A program made the position numbers and the translations under genes. From positions 1 through 37,612 of the forward strand of contig CADCML010000022.1 of assembly GCA_902802535.1 (NCBI GenBank): 37,612 nucleotides of DNA, given 5' to 3'. The stretch is from an uncultured Bacteroidia bacterium (lineage in GTDB: Bacteria > Bacteroidota > Bacteroidia > Bacteroidales > F082). The notes below the pieces were generated by a model that ran no database searches, had not been told where the DNA came from, and worked only from the letters and a program-made list of their open reading frames with translations. Below, in pieces: positions 18,001-26,700 of the stretch; the stretch's first letter is position 1; each line of letters opens with the position of its first letter.

Positions 18001-18664
18001 GAAATATACGCCTGTTCCCGAGCCCATCAAGCCAAACGAGTCTTCGACCATTGTTTTTGGCTTGCCCGAGACCGACTCCAGTGTAACTGATACCGCCTTT
18101 GCTGCTGCAGTAGTGACCAGCACCGAGTTCTTCTCCTTCCAATACACCTTCTTTATTGAAGAAAGCAATCCTGAATGTGTTTGGAATGATTGCAAGTGGA
18201 CCATCAGCGAGCCTTCATGGGCCATCGAGCCGAGCCTAACGCCGACGCTCTCCCTCAACGGTAGGTATTACAGCGAATGTACGGTACATGTGGCCGACCG
18301 CCAAGAAGACTTTGTGGTGCTCACCGCCACCATCGACAACGGATGCGGCAGCGAAGAACGCAGGTTCTACCTCAAGTCGTCGTTCCTCGATGTTGACGAG
18401 AACAGCAACGACCCGATCAATGTCAACATCGTGCCCAACCCCAACAACGGCCAGATGCGCCTCGACTTCGAGAACATGGAAGGCCGCACCGCCGTCAAGG
18501 TGTTCGACATGACTGGCAACCAGATTGACGCCTTCGAAACCAACGTCAGCTCAAGCCGATACAACTATGACTACACTATGAAACACTATGCCGAAGGCAT
18601 CTACTTCTTCGTCATTTCCAACAACAACCGCGTGTTGACCAAGAAAGTCGTCATCATCCGATAA
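15017..18664 (+). CDS. Large PKD/Ig-repeat surface protein A (adhesin-like), T9SS cargo
   Basis: The function is unknown; architecture says secreted surface protein. It has 1215 residues. Signal peptide 1 to about 24. An N-terminal domain unique to this protein and its neighbour (about 25-325; it contains a pre-peptidase-like segment, IKIEAPFDVDFALWGPF). An Ig-like domain (about 330-400; DGPYCVGQTIHLTA), a PKD domain (about 415-485; WNFGDGQTS and HTYPNAGTYQVTL), and two further Ig-like domains (about 490-655). Six cysteine repeats follow (about 656-1000), most ending GCDS-x-x-x-L. A module shared with two neighbours lies at about 1025-1130 (TSTEFFSFQY to RFYLKSSF), then a type A T9SS domain (about 1135-1215, VPNPNNG to KKVVIIR). 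It lies 55 bases after the C25 gene without an obvious promoter. Binding to host or sibling proteins is inferred only. Confidence 0.85.
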   Translation: MNKLAKTIAFALLLSVIPTRIWAQDYMSNQAQAVIKSLEANMTQNAQIRDHENGFLFNVFEIENVEERIQLASALATSDIWLCNPTENPGELFIRPNGYHEDIPIYAEFDYLRMTLREEYQAASMLPKEEFREILNSWANNISNDYYNFLIADYLDRANHCMDAEPFCTSDVYTFPSNNSGYSWSGPNYGCLGSSPTNKHSFWYYMRIGVAGNITIKIEAPFDVDFALWGPFTDQITPCPTAAGQTGLLTAACSSCPNNTSSPNFYPSGNLHDCSFSAQSYEYAHVVNGQVGQYFILLITNYNGGSGNITFQKYAGDGETDCGILPPLVDNDGPYCVGQTIHLTAQGQAGATYSWTGPAGFTSNQQNPTRPNCTMNMAGTYTCTITVGSSSNSADTQVVIYPQPTANFNYTTVCQGNATQFTSTSTTNPAGQQMTYQWNFGDGQTSTLQNPTHTYPNAGTYQVTLTVSCGNGLCTNSRTQAVTVYAEPAANAGPDQTIPYGSTAQLSGSGGAGTFNYHWEPANMVTNPNNQNTQTVALTQDQTYTLTVTNPQGDCSSSDQVTIHISGNAMTVNATATPNSICDGSTTQLQANAGGGTGNFTYSWTPTTGLSNPNIYNPIATPTQTTTYTCHVSDGQTSQDVSVTVTVHYAGYSEETHYICPDGSYEWHGQTYSDEGDYEFPTTTQYGCDSIITLHLRYYETYDETTIEAAICEGESYYFYGINYTNSVQTSHTLQTIHGCDSIIRLDLKVWPENQITELPVSLCPEQLPYYYEGDPFEIPLYAGLHIFLLEDIHGCDSTVWVDIDVSDYYIPPVQTEYVCYTAGETPTYIWNPIGAFEFELHETGLYTDTLPTSACDGIFRLDLNFLEKPEPVHIYDTVCNTYSWYVEGQLIGTYDDDKEAEYHIPLTPYPCSKDYYLHLKVNHESVNNTIVIDGNDPYSLPPDMTQLCDQYDWQFGWDGETYTFTGNTGPEGVTKTILTQQGCDSIATLIIKNMKYTPVPEPIKPNESSTIVFGLPETDSSVTDTAFAAAVVTSTEFFSFQYTFFIEESNPECVWNDCKWTISEPSWAIEPSLTPTLSLNGRYYSECTVHVADRQEDFVVLTATIDNGCGSEERRFYLKSSFLDVDENSNDPINVNIVPNPNNGQMRLDFENMEGRTAVKVFDMTGNQIDAFETNVSSSRYNYDYTMKHYAEGIYFFVISNNNRVLTKKVVIIR

Positions 18665-18724
18665 TTTGGGCGACACAATAATATTCGTTTGCATTGAGTT
18701 ATACAAAACAACACATAAACTGAG

Positions 18725-21655
18725 ATGAACAGATTCATAAAAGCCATATTCGCTATTCTGCTGTTGACGGCCATTCCCCTGAAACAGTGGGCACAAACTC
18801 CTTACAGGTCATACGCAGACGAGGGCATCGTCTTGAACTTCTTTGAAATCGACAACTACGATTTCAGATTATACCTATTATATAATATACATCAAGACGA
18901 GCGATTCGTCCTCATGCCCGAAGACGAGAATGGCTTGTTCATCCTCACGCCTGAAAGCGACGGACAAGAAGAGGATTTTCTTGAAACGTTTGAGGCTTTC
19001 TACAATAATGTCTCCAACGAGTTCAGGCTCATCGACAAGGTTTTCCTGCAAGACCTTGTCACACGATGGAAAGCGAGCGTTCCGCCCACATATTTCACCT
19101 CCATCACGATGGACCTTGCCCTCAACAGGGCCATTACCCTCAACAACCATTGTGTGGACTCCGACCCCTTCTGCACCTCCGACGTCATCCAGTTTGTGGC
19201 TGCCAACACTTCGCAAACAGCCGACCAGCTTGAAGGTCAAGATTTTGACGACGGCTGCATCGGCAGTTCCTACAATCCGTCATGGTATCACATGAGAATC
19301 AACACGCCCGGACAGTTCATCATCCACATGGAAGGCCGCGACCCAGATGTTTCCTCCATCGAAAGAGACATCGACTTTTGCATGTGGGGGCCCTACCTCG
19401 ACCCGACAGTACCCTGCGTGAGCCAGTTGACCACAAACAAAATCATCGACTGCAACTATTCCTCCCATTTTTCTGAGGACATATTCTTGGGTTTCCCAGA
19501 GAATGAGCACTATCACCAAGCCGACCATGGAACCGTCAATTACCACATGCCGGAAACAGGTGAATATTACATCCTGATGATTACCAATTTCTCGCGCCAG
19601 CCTTGTGTCATCACCTTCACCAAGACTGAAGGCTCGGGGCCTGGCACCACTGACTGTGGTATTCTGCCTGGCATTGCCGCCAATGACGGCCCTTATTGCG
19701 TTGGCGAAACCATCCATCTGACCGTCACCACACAAGCGGGTGCCACTTATACCTGGACTGGTCCCAACGGATTCACCTCCAACGTGCAGAACCCTGTCAT
19801 TCCCAACTGCACCTATGAAATGGGCGGCACCTACACCTGCGTGACCGCTGTGGATGGACAAACGACCACCGGATCTACTGAGGTCGTCATTTACCCCCAA
19901 CCCGTGGCTGACTTCAATTTCACCAGTGTTTGCGAAGGCGAAATCACACAGTTGACCAGCACAGCCGATACGGATCCTTCGGGCCTCGAAATCACCAACT
20001 ATTATTGGGACTTCGGCGACGGCCAAACCGCCGAAGGGGCCACTGCGGCCCACACCTACGCCAGTGCAGGCGAATATCAAGTGACCCATACTGTAGCGAC
20101 TGGTAATGGCAGATGCGTTGATGAAGTCACGAAGACCGTAAGCGTTTACGCCATCCCCGTGGCCACTGTGTCGGTCAGTCCCAGTTCGGTCATCTATGGC
20201 GGCGTTGCCACCCTCACTGCCATTGTGGACACACCCGGCAACTTCACCTTCCACTGGGAGCCTGCCAACATGGTCACCAACCCCAACAGTCAGACCACGC
20301 AGACTGTCCCCATCCAAGAAACACAAGTTTTCACCGTCACCATAACCAACACCCAAGGCGGCTGCACCAGCACGATACAAGGCGTGGTCAGCATGGCTGG
20401 TTCCAACCTGACCGCCACTGCCACCGCCGACCAATATGAAATCTGCGAAGACGCATCGACGACACTCCATGCCCTACCCCAAAACGGCACGGGTTACTAC
20501 ACCTATAGTTGGACTCCCGCCGAATGGCTCAGCAGTACCACCGTGCAGCATCCTGTGGCCACCCCGCCCGTCGGAACGACCACGTTCACCTGCACCGTCG
20601 GCGACGGCCTCACCACCCAAATCGTCAATGTGAGCATTGTCGTGCTTCCCAAAGACGAAAATGAAATTGATGAAACCGTTTGCAACCAATTCATTTGGAA
20701 TCCCGAAGGGCATACCATCGTCGAAACCGACCACCCCGGCAACAGTTACGACGCTTCGGGCAGCTACTACAGAATATACGCCAACCAATACGGCTGCGAC
20801 AGTTTGGTCAAGCTGGACCTTACCGTGAACTACGACCACACCAATGCCACCCAATCCTACACCAGCGAATGTGATGTCATCCATTTTGACTGGTTTGGCA
20901 CCATCACCGACTTGGAGGAAAACGGCGTTTACACCTTCAACGGCGAAACCGTTAACGGCTGCGACAGCATCATGACTGTGACCGTCGGGAACATGGCCTA
21001 CTCGCCCCAACCCAGCACCATCCAAGCTGAGGAGGACGCAATTGTTTTTGCCTTGCCCGAAAATCCCAATTTACCAGACACCGCCCTTGCAGCCGCAGTG
21101 GTGACCAGCACTGAGTTCTTCTCGTTCCAATACCAGTTCAAAGTGGTGGAAACCACGCATAGCCAAAGCGAGTGGAACACATGCATTTGGACCATCAGCA
21201 AGCCATCGTGGGAAATCGAGTTCGACCCCATTCCCGTCAAGAACGCCGATGGCATGTTTGAGAGCCAGTGCACCGTTTATGTGGCCGACCGCGACGAGGA
21301 TTATGTCGTTCTTTCGGCTACGGTGAAAAACGACTGCGACAGCCTGACACGGCGGTTCTACCTTAAGTCGTCGTTCCTTGGCGTTGACGAGCACAGCAGC
21401 ATGGAATCAGCCGTGAGCATCGTGCCCAACCCCAACAACGGCCAGATGCGCATCAACTTTGAGGATATGGAAGGCCGTACTGCCATCCGCGTGTTCGATA
21501 TGACTGGCAACCAAATCGACGCCTTCGAAACCAACATCAGCGCAAGCCGCCAAAGCATCGACTACACCATGAAACCCTATACCGAAGGCATCTATCTCTT
21601 TGTCTTCGCCAACCATAACCGAGTGTTCACCAAGAAAGTCGTCATCATTCAATAA
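18725..21655 (+). CDS. Large PKD/Ig-repeat surface protein B (paralogue of A), T9SS cargo
   Basis: This 976-residue protein is a shorter paralogue of the one before it. The order is the same: signal peptide (1 to about 24, LKQWAQ), N-terminal shared domain with CMWGPYLDPTVPC, an Ig-like domain starting NDGPYCVGETIHLT (about 320), a PKD domain (about 426-490; WDFGDGQTAEG), two Ig-like domains, only two cysteine repeats instead of six, the FFSFQY-RFYLKSSF module (about 785-888) and a type A T9SS domain (about 895-976). Near the 3' end the DNA of the two genes is almost the same over long blocks, which indicates fairly recent duplication or gene conversion. It starts 60 bases after its paralogue and continues the same run. 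The function is unknown; an adhesin or structural surface protein is plausible. Confidence 0.85.
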   Translation: MNRFIKAIFAILLLTAIPLKQWAQTPYRSYADEGIVLNFFEIDNYDFRLYLLYNIHQDERFVLMPEDENGLFILTPESDGQEEDFLETFEAFYNNVSNEFRLIDKVFLQDLVTRWKASVPPTYFTSITMDLALNRAITLNNHCVDSDPFCTSDVIQFVAANTSQTADQLEGQDFDDGCIGSSYNPSWYHMRINTPGQFIIHMEGRDPDVSSIERDIDFCMWGPYLDPTVPCVSQLTTNKIIDCNYSSHFSEDIFLGFPENEHYHQADHGTVNYHMPETGEYYILMITNFSRQPCVITFTKTEGSGPGTTDCGILPGIAANDGPYCVGETIHLTVTTQAGATYTWTGPNGFTSNVQNPVIPNCTYEMGGTYTCVTAVDGQTTTGSTEVVIYPQPVADFNFTSVCEGEITQLTSTADTDPSGLEITNYYWDFGDGQTAEGATAAHTYASAGEYQVTHTVATGNGRCVDEVTKTVSVYAIPVATVSVSPSSVIYGGVATLTAIVDTPGNFTFHWEPANMVTNPNSQTTQTVPIQETQVFTVTITNTQGGCTSTIQGVVSMAGSNLTATATADQYEICEDASTTLHALPQNGTGYYTYSWTPAEWLSSTTVQHPVATPPVGTTTFTCTVGDGLTTQIVNVSIVVLPKDENEIDETVCNQFIWNPEGHTIVETDHPGNSYDASGSYYRIYANQYGCDSLVKLDLTVNYDHTNATQSYTSECDVIHFDWFGTITDLEENGVYTFNGETVNGCDSIMTVTVGNMAYSPQPSTIQAEEDAIVFALPENPNLPDTALAAAVVTSTEFFSFQYQFKVVETTHSQSEWNTCIWTISKPSWEIEFDPIPVKNADGMFESQCTVYVADRDEDYVVLSATVKNDCDSLTRRFYLKSSFLGVDEHSSMESAVSIVPNPNNGQMRINFEDMEGRTAIRVFDMTGNQIDAFETNISASRQSIDYTMKPYTEGIYLFVFANHNRVFTKKVVIIQ

Positions 21656-21678
21656 CTTTAAAATAAAATCTTCAAACG

Positions 21679-22716
21679 ATGAATAAAAAACTGCGTATTT
21701 TGTTACTAACCGGCCTTGCGGCCCTCTTCTGCTCCTCGTGCAGCAAAATGGAAGAGATTTTACCAGAGTCTTACAAACGTAATGACTTACCGTTTTCCGT
21801 TGAGAAAGTCCCTGTTGAGGGAGGCACTATCACGCTTCAGAAAGTGGTAGGAGAAAGTGTCGTCAATATCGACCCGGCCTCGGCTACACAGACATTTAGT
21901 GTAGGAGACACGCTTATCCTTACCGCGACAGCCAAGAACGGCTACACCTTTATTAATTGGAAACGCGACGGTGTGGAAAAATCTCTCCAGCCCGAATACA
22001 AATTCTGCTTGGAGGGAAAAGATGTAGATGAAAACGGACGCGTCAAGTACCATTATGAGGCCCGCTTCGGCTTGGATTATGCCTTGCAAGTGATTCCGCC
22101 CATTGATAAAGTGATACCCCACGAGTTGATTGTCGCCATGGGGTCTTATCTACACTTCGGCGACAACCCGCGCAAAATCGACTCCTCTTTCATTGTCGAC
22201 CATGTCCGTTTGGCACGGTTCATCCAGCACGACCCGACAACCACCTATTTCAAACAAGACTCGACCTATACCAACGACCAACATCTGACCTTCAAGTTGA
22301 GCGGACAACATAGGTGCATGGCCGAGTCGGCCTTGTTCGTCCACCACTGGGGCGAGATTTACGAAGGTTCGGGCATTTTCTTCTATGAAGATTCCAAGGC
22401 TAACGACAGCATCTTCATCATGGGCGACGGCGATTGGTTCACCGTTTACTATCACCACTTGGCCAAGAAACGCATGGAGCCCGATGAGCAGTATGCCCAC
22501 ATGATTTCCGACTTCCAAGTGGAACGCAAAGAGAGCTTCATCCTTTCGGGCCGACTGACCAGCCAAGGCATCGCCGAATGCAGGATAGGCACTTGCGTAG
22601 AAAGCTATAGCGAGGCATCGCCGAGAATTGGCTTGTATAACGGCCTTCCTGGCATCCACGACATCATCATATACGATTTCCCAAATGAAATTTTGCGATA
22701 TGCCACAACAGACTAA
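21679..22716 (+). CDS. Outer-membrane lipoprotein of unknown function (InlB-type repeat)
   Basis: A 345-residue protein with a lipoprotein signal peptide: hydrophobic stretch LRILLLTGLAALF followed by CSSC, with Cys21 the likely lipidated residue. Acidic residues soon after it (SKMEE) could help surface export, but this is not a clear export signal. Residues about 60-95 (FSVGDTLILTATAKNGYTFINW) match the 'bacterial repeat' fold (InlB/Listeria-Bacteroides type). The remainder, about 130-345, has mixed beta strands and is unrecognised. It has no T9SS domain, so it stays in the outer membrane. It starts 23 bases after the adhesin B gene and precedes the beta-barrel gene by 42, which suggests that the lipoprotein and barrel work together. 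Confidence 0.75.
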   Translation: MNKKLRILLLTGLAALFCSSCSKMEEILPESYKRNDLPFSVEKVPVEGGTITLQKVVGESVVNIDPASATQTFSVGDTLILTATAKNGYTFINWKRDGVEKSLQPEYKFCLEGKDVDENGRVKYHYEARFGLDYALQVIPPIDKVIPHELIVAMGSYLHFGDNPRKIDSSFIVDHVRLARFIQHDPTTTYFKQDSTYTNDQHLTFKLSGQHRCMAESALFVHHWGEIYEGSGIFFYEDSKANDSIFIMGDGDWFTVYYHHLAKKRMEPDEQYAHMISDFQVERKESFILSGRLTSQGIAECRIGTCVESYSEASPRIGLYNGLPGIHDIIIYDFPNEILRYATTD

Positions 22717-22758
22717 TTAACCATTTTCATCAATCCTTTCAACCTCTATTCTAAGCCA

Positions 22759-23685
22759 ATGAGACACCATTCAACCATAGCAGTACGAATCTTGTTCGTT
22801 TCAGTTTTTGCTTTATTGACCTTAACCGCCACGGCGCAAAAAAACAAGCAGTTCAGGAAAGCCATTTCCTCTCCGCGCGACCATATCGAGTCGAGCGACG
22901 CCAAATGGAACGTCGGCATCCTTGGAGGCGGCAACCTCACCACATGGCTGCATTTCCACAGCTATGCAGCCTCCGACTGGTACCTGAAAAACTACAAAAT
23001 ATTCGACGGCTTCACCAACAGTTTGGGCTACTTCGGCGGCATCGGCGTGGAGCGTATGCTCAGAAAAGACCTGTCCGTCGGACTCAACGCCATCTATGCG
23101 AAGCACAACATACAGTTGGCCTTCGTGGACGACCAGTTCCCCTATCAGTGGGATCCCGTCACACAGCAAGTCGTTTACGGTCAAATAATGAAAGGCTTCA
23201 AGGCTTCCTACAGCACCGTCGAGGTCTATTTGCCCGTCACCTATTACATAGGGTTGGCTTCCAAGAGCAGCATTGTTCCTTATGCCTACGTTGCGCCTCG
23301 GTTTTCGCATATCCTGCCCCTGTCAAGCAACTATATGCGATATGCCGCCACCTACACCGACAGCCAAAACAAGCCTCTCCCTGGCTATGAAACAAGATAC
23401 GATACCGTGGATTTCAACCGTTCGACCTATCGGATGTTCAATGTGGGCGCCACGCTCGGCATCGGCTCGCTTTTCAGACTCAATACAAACAATTATTATT
23501 TTCTTTTCAAGCTCGACATTTCGGCCAACTTCAACGCCATCCCGACCTTCAAGAAAGGAGAAGTCGTGAACAACGAGTTCAACCACCTGCGCTACAGCAC
23601 CGATGCCCACGCCACACTGACCATCATGCTTCCGCTCAAGAAACAACTTAAGGGTGCTTGCATGGACTGGGGCGAGTATGATTGA
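22759..23685 (+). CDS. Outer-membrane beta-barrel protein (PorT-like)
   Basis: The 308-residue product has a signal peptide (1 to about 27, LTATAQ), then a short basic linker. A series of amphipathic strands starts at about 48 (WNVGILGGGNLTTWLHF) and continues to the end. Features of the outer-membrane beta-barrel/PorT-like family include GGIGVERMLRKDLSVGLNAIY near residues 94-114, alternating hydrophobic residues and aromatic girdles. It ends GEYD rather than in the usual aromatic residue, but the penultimate strand is present. About eight to ten strands can be counted by eye. PorT-type barrels take part in T9SS function or simply form small pores; this one lies between cargo genes rather than in a T9SS machinery operon. 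The role is therefore uncertain. It is possibly a partner of the upstream lipoprotein. Confidence 0.72.
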   Translation: MRHHSTIAVRILFVSVFALLTLTATAQKNKQFRKAISSPRDHIESSDAKWNVGILGGGNLTTWLHFHSYAASDWYLKNYKIFDGFTNSLGYFGGIGVERMLRKDLSVGLNAIYAKHNIQLAFVDDQFPYQWDPVTQQVVYGQIMKGFKASYSTVEVYLPVTYYIGLASKSSIVPYAYVAPRFSHILPLSSNYMRYAATYTDSQNKPLPGYETRYDTVDFNRSTYRMFNVGATLGIGSLFRLNTNNYYFLFKLDISANFNAIPTFKKGEVVNNEFNHLRYSTDAHATLTIMLPLKKQLKGACMDWGEYD

Positions 23686-23748
23686 GTTTGAAGTTTAGAG
23701 TTTATAGATAGGAGTTGGAGGGTGGGAAAAACAAAAAAATTAGTTATC

Positions 23749-26700
23749 ATGAAGAAAAAACTACTATTTTCGATTTTATTAGCTTGCCTTGCATTGCCGA
23801 TGGTGGCCCAAAACACCTCGACGCAAGGCAAGGAGTTTTGGCTCTCTTTCATGCACAACGGCTTCAAGGACCACTCCTTGGGCGGTTGGGTCATCAACCA
23901 GGTGCTCATCAGCGCCAAGCGCGACTGCACGGGAACGGTTTCGAACCCTTTGACCGGCTGGTCGCGGGAATTCAGCGTCAACGCCAACAACATCACGACC
24001 ATCGAGATTCCTGAAGCGCAAGGCTACCACAACGGCAACGAGCACGAAGTCATCTTAGAAAAAGGCATCAAAGTGTCGGCTACCGACACCATTTCGGTGT
24101 ATTGCACCAACATTGCATACGTGTCGTTCGACGCCTCCTTCGTGCTGCCCGTCGAGAGCTTGGGCGATGAATATATCGTCCAAAGCGCCAACCAGTCAGT
24201 GTTCGGCTCCAACTCGTATGTTTCGAACAACGAAACCACCGCTTTCCTCATCGTGGCCACGGAAGACAACACGGAGGTTGACATCACCCCTACGGTGAAC
24301 ACCTTGGGCGGACATCCGGCCAACCAGACCTTTACCATCACGATGAACGCGGGCGAAACCTATCACGTCAGGTCGACACGATCGGGTGCCAGCGATGCCC
24401 GCGACCTGAGCGGGACCCATATTCTTGCCGCCGACTGCAAGCGCATTGCCGTCTTCAACGGCAACACCGTAACTTGCATTCCCATCGACCAAGGCAACGG
24501 CTACGACCATGTGTTTGAGCAAGCCATGCCCTTGCGCTCGTGGGGCAAGAACTTCGTGGTAACCAGCTCCAAAAACCGCAACCGCGACTTCATTAAGATT
24601 ACATCGAGCGCAAACGACAACACCGTCACCATGAACGGCGAGCCCTTGGTCACGCTGCAGGCCATGGAGTCGTACACTTTCTCCATGTGGGAATCGTCAG
24701 GTTCTTGCTACCTCCAAACCACCCAACCCAGCGCCGTCTACCTGTACAACAATTCCAGCTACGACCGCTATTTGGGCGACCCGTCGATGGTGTGGATTGC
24801 CCCCGTGGAGCAGCGCATCAACGATGTGACCTTCTCTACTTTCGACCATCCCAACATTGAGATTGAGACCCATAGTGTCAACATCATTGTCTACTCGGAA
24901 GACATCGCCAATGTGTTTTTCGACGGCCAACAGGTTTCACCTTTAATGTTCCATCACGTCAATGGCAACGACGATTATAGTTACGCCAGGATGGACATCA
25001 GCCACGGCGTACACCGCATCACCTGCGAAAACGGATTCAACGCCCATGTTTACGGCTTCGGCGATGCCAAGGGATATGCCTATTTGGTGGGCTCCAACGC
25101 CAAAAACCTCAGCACCAGCCTGACCATCAACGACGAACTTGTACTTCCCGAAGGAACTTACCGTTTTTGCGCCAACCATGAGATCACCTTCTATGCCGAG
25201 GTCAACTTTAACGATTACGAACTCGTTTGGGACTTCGGCGACGGCACCACCAGCACCGAAAACCCCGCGACACACACCTACCTCGAGCCGCGCATCTACA
25301 ACGCTTCCCTATCCATCACCACCAACGAGGGAGGTTGCACAGGCTCAGCCAGCAACATCACCTATTTCAACATCGATGCCTCGCAAGATTACCATATCTA
25401 CAACGATGAGGTGTGCGAGGGTGAGCTTTATTCTGGTTTCGGATTCAATAACGTACACATCCTCAACGACACCATTCTGGCCCGCTTGCAAGACAACCCG
25501 ATACACAGCGAATGTCAAGACTCTGTGCTGGTTTACATCACCGCCCACCCCAACTACCACATTCCCATCAGCGACAGCCGCTGCTGGACGGGACAGCCGG
25601 GCGTATATGACGACCATGGATTCAGTTTCATCTACGACCATCCTGACGTTTACGAACGCCAATTGGCACTGCAATCGGTCAACGGTTGCGACAGCATCCT
25701 CACGCTGACCTTGACCGTGGGCGACTTTGAGGTGCTCGAAACCGAAACCCAATACAAATGCTATGAGGACACTCCTTCCTTCCTCTGGTTAGCCAACAAC
25801 CAGACCTACTACGAGGACGGATACTACACAGACACCTTGCCCTCAGGCGAGTGTTACGCCATCTACAGCCTTGACCTGCACTTCATGCAAATTCCTGAAG
25901 AGACCCACCTGTACGATACGACATGCACGCCCTACGACTGGGAAATTTCGGGCCATACCTATCATTTTGAAGTTTCTGGCGACTATTATCACGATGACAA
26001 CCTGGCGCCTTTCCCCTGCTCAAAGAGGACTTGGCTGCACCTCGTCGTCGACAAAGCCATAGATAATCCGATACCCGAGGTCGTCGAGAGCTGCAACGAA
26101 TACACTTGGAACAACGTAACCTACACCGAACCAGGATATTATTCCGCCACTTTGGAGGCTGGCTATTGCGACAGCATCGTACATCTCAACCTGACCCTTA
26201 AATATACACCCAAGCCTGTGATTGCCTACGCTGAGGACGACTACTACAAAGACGGCGACACCCTCGCCGTCATTACCAACACCGAGTTCTTCTCGTTCCA
26301 GTACGACTTTTTCATTGAAGACTCGATTGGCCACTTCAACGATTGGGACTCCTGCGTGTGGCGCATCAGCAAGGACACTTGGATGTTAGAGCCGAATCCC
26401 TCTGAATACCAGAGCGAAACCAAAAAAAGTTATTGCAGGGTTTATGTCGGCGAGCGCGACGATGCCCCTGTGGAATTGAGTTGCACCGTTTACAACCACC
26501 ACTGCGAGCCTTACAGCATCAAGAAAAGATTCTACCTCAAATCGTCGTTCTTCGGCATTGACGAACAGGATGCCTTCCGCTCCGACTTCAACATCGTGCC
26601 CAACCCCAACAACGGCGAAATGGAGTTCTACTTCGAACAACTGACCGGCAAAGTGACCATCAAGGTGTATGACATGCGGGGTTCCGTCATCGACAACATC

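Noticed and set aside
19280-20470. 396-residue minus-strand open frame opposite adhesin B
   Set aside because: Low-complexity, Gly/Val/Ala-rich shadow translation of Thr/Asn-rich repeat coding sequence.
22759-23685. Calling the beta-barrel gene porT of the T9SS machinery
   Set aside because: The barrel is only generally PorT-like; no other T9SS machinery gene (porK, L, M, N, sov) lies nearby, and many small barrels look alike.
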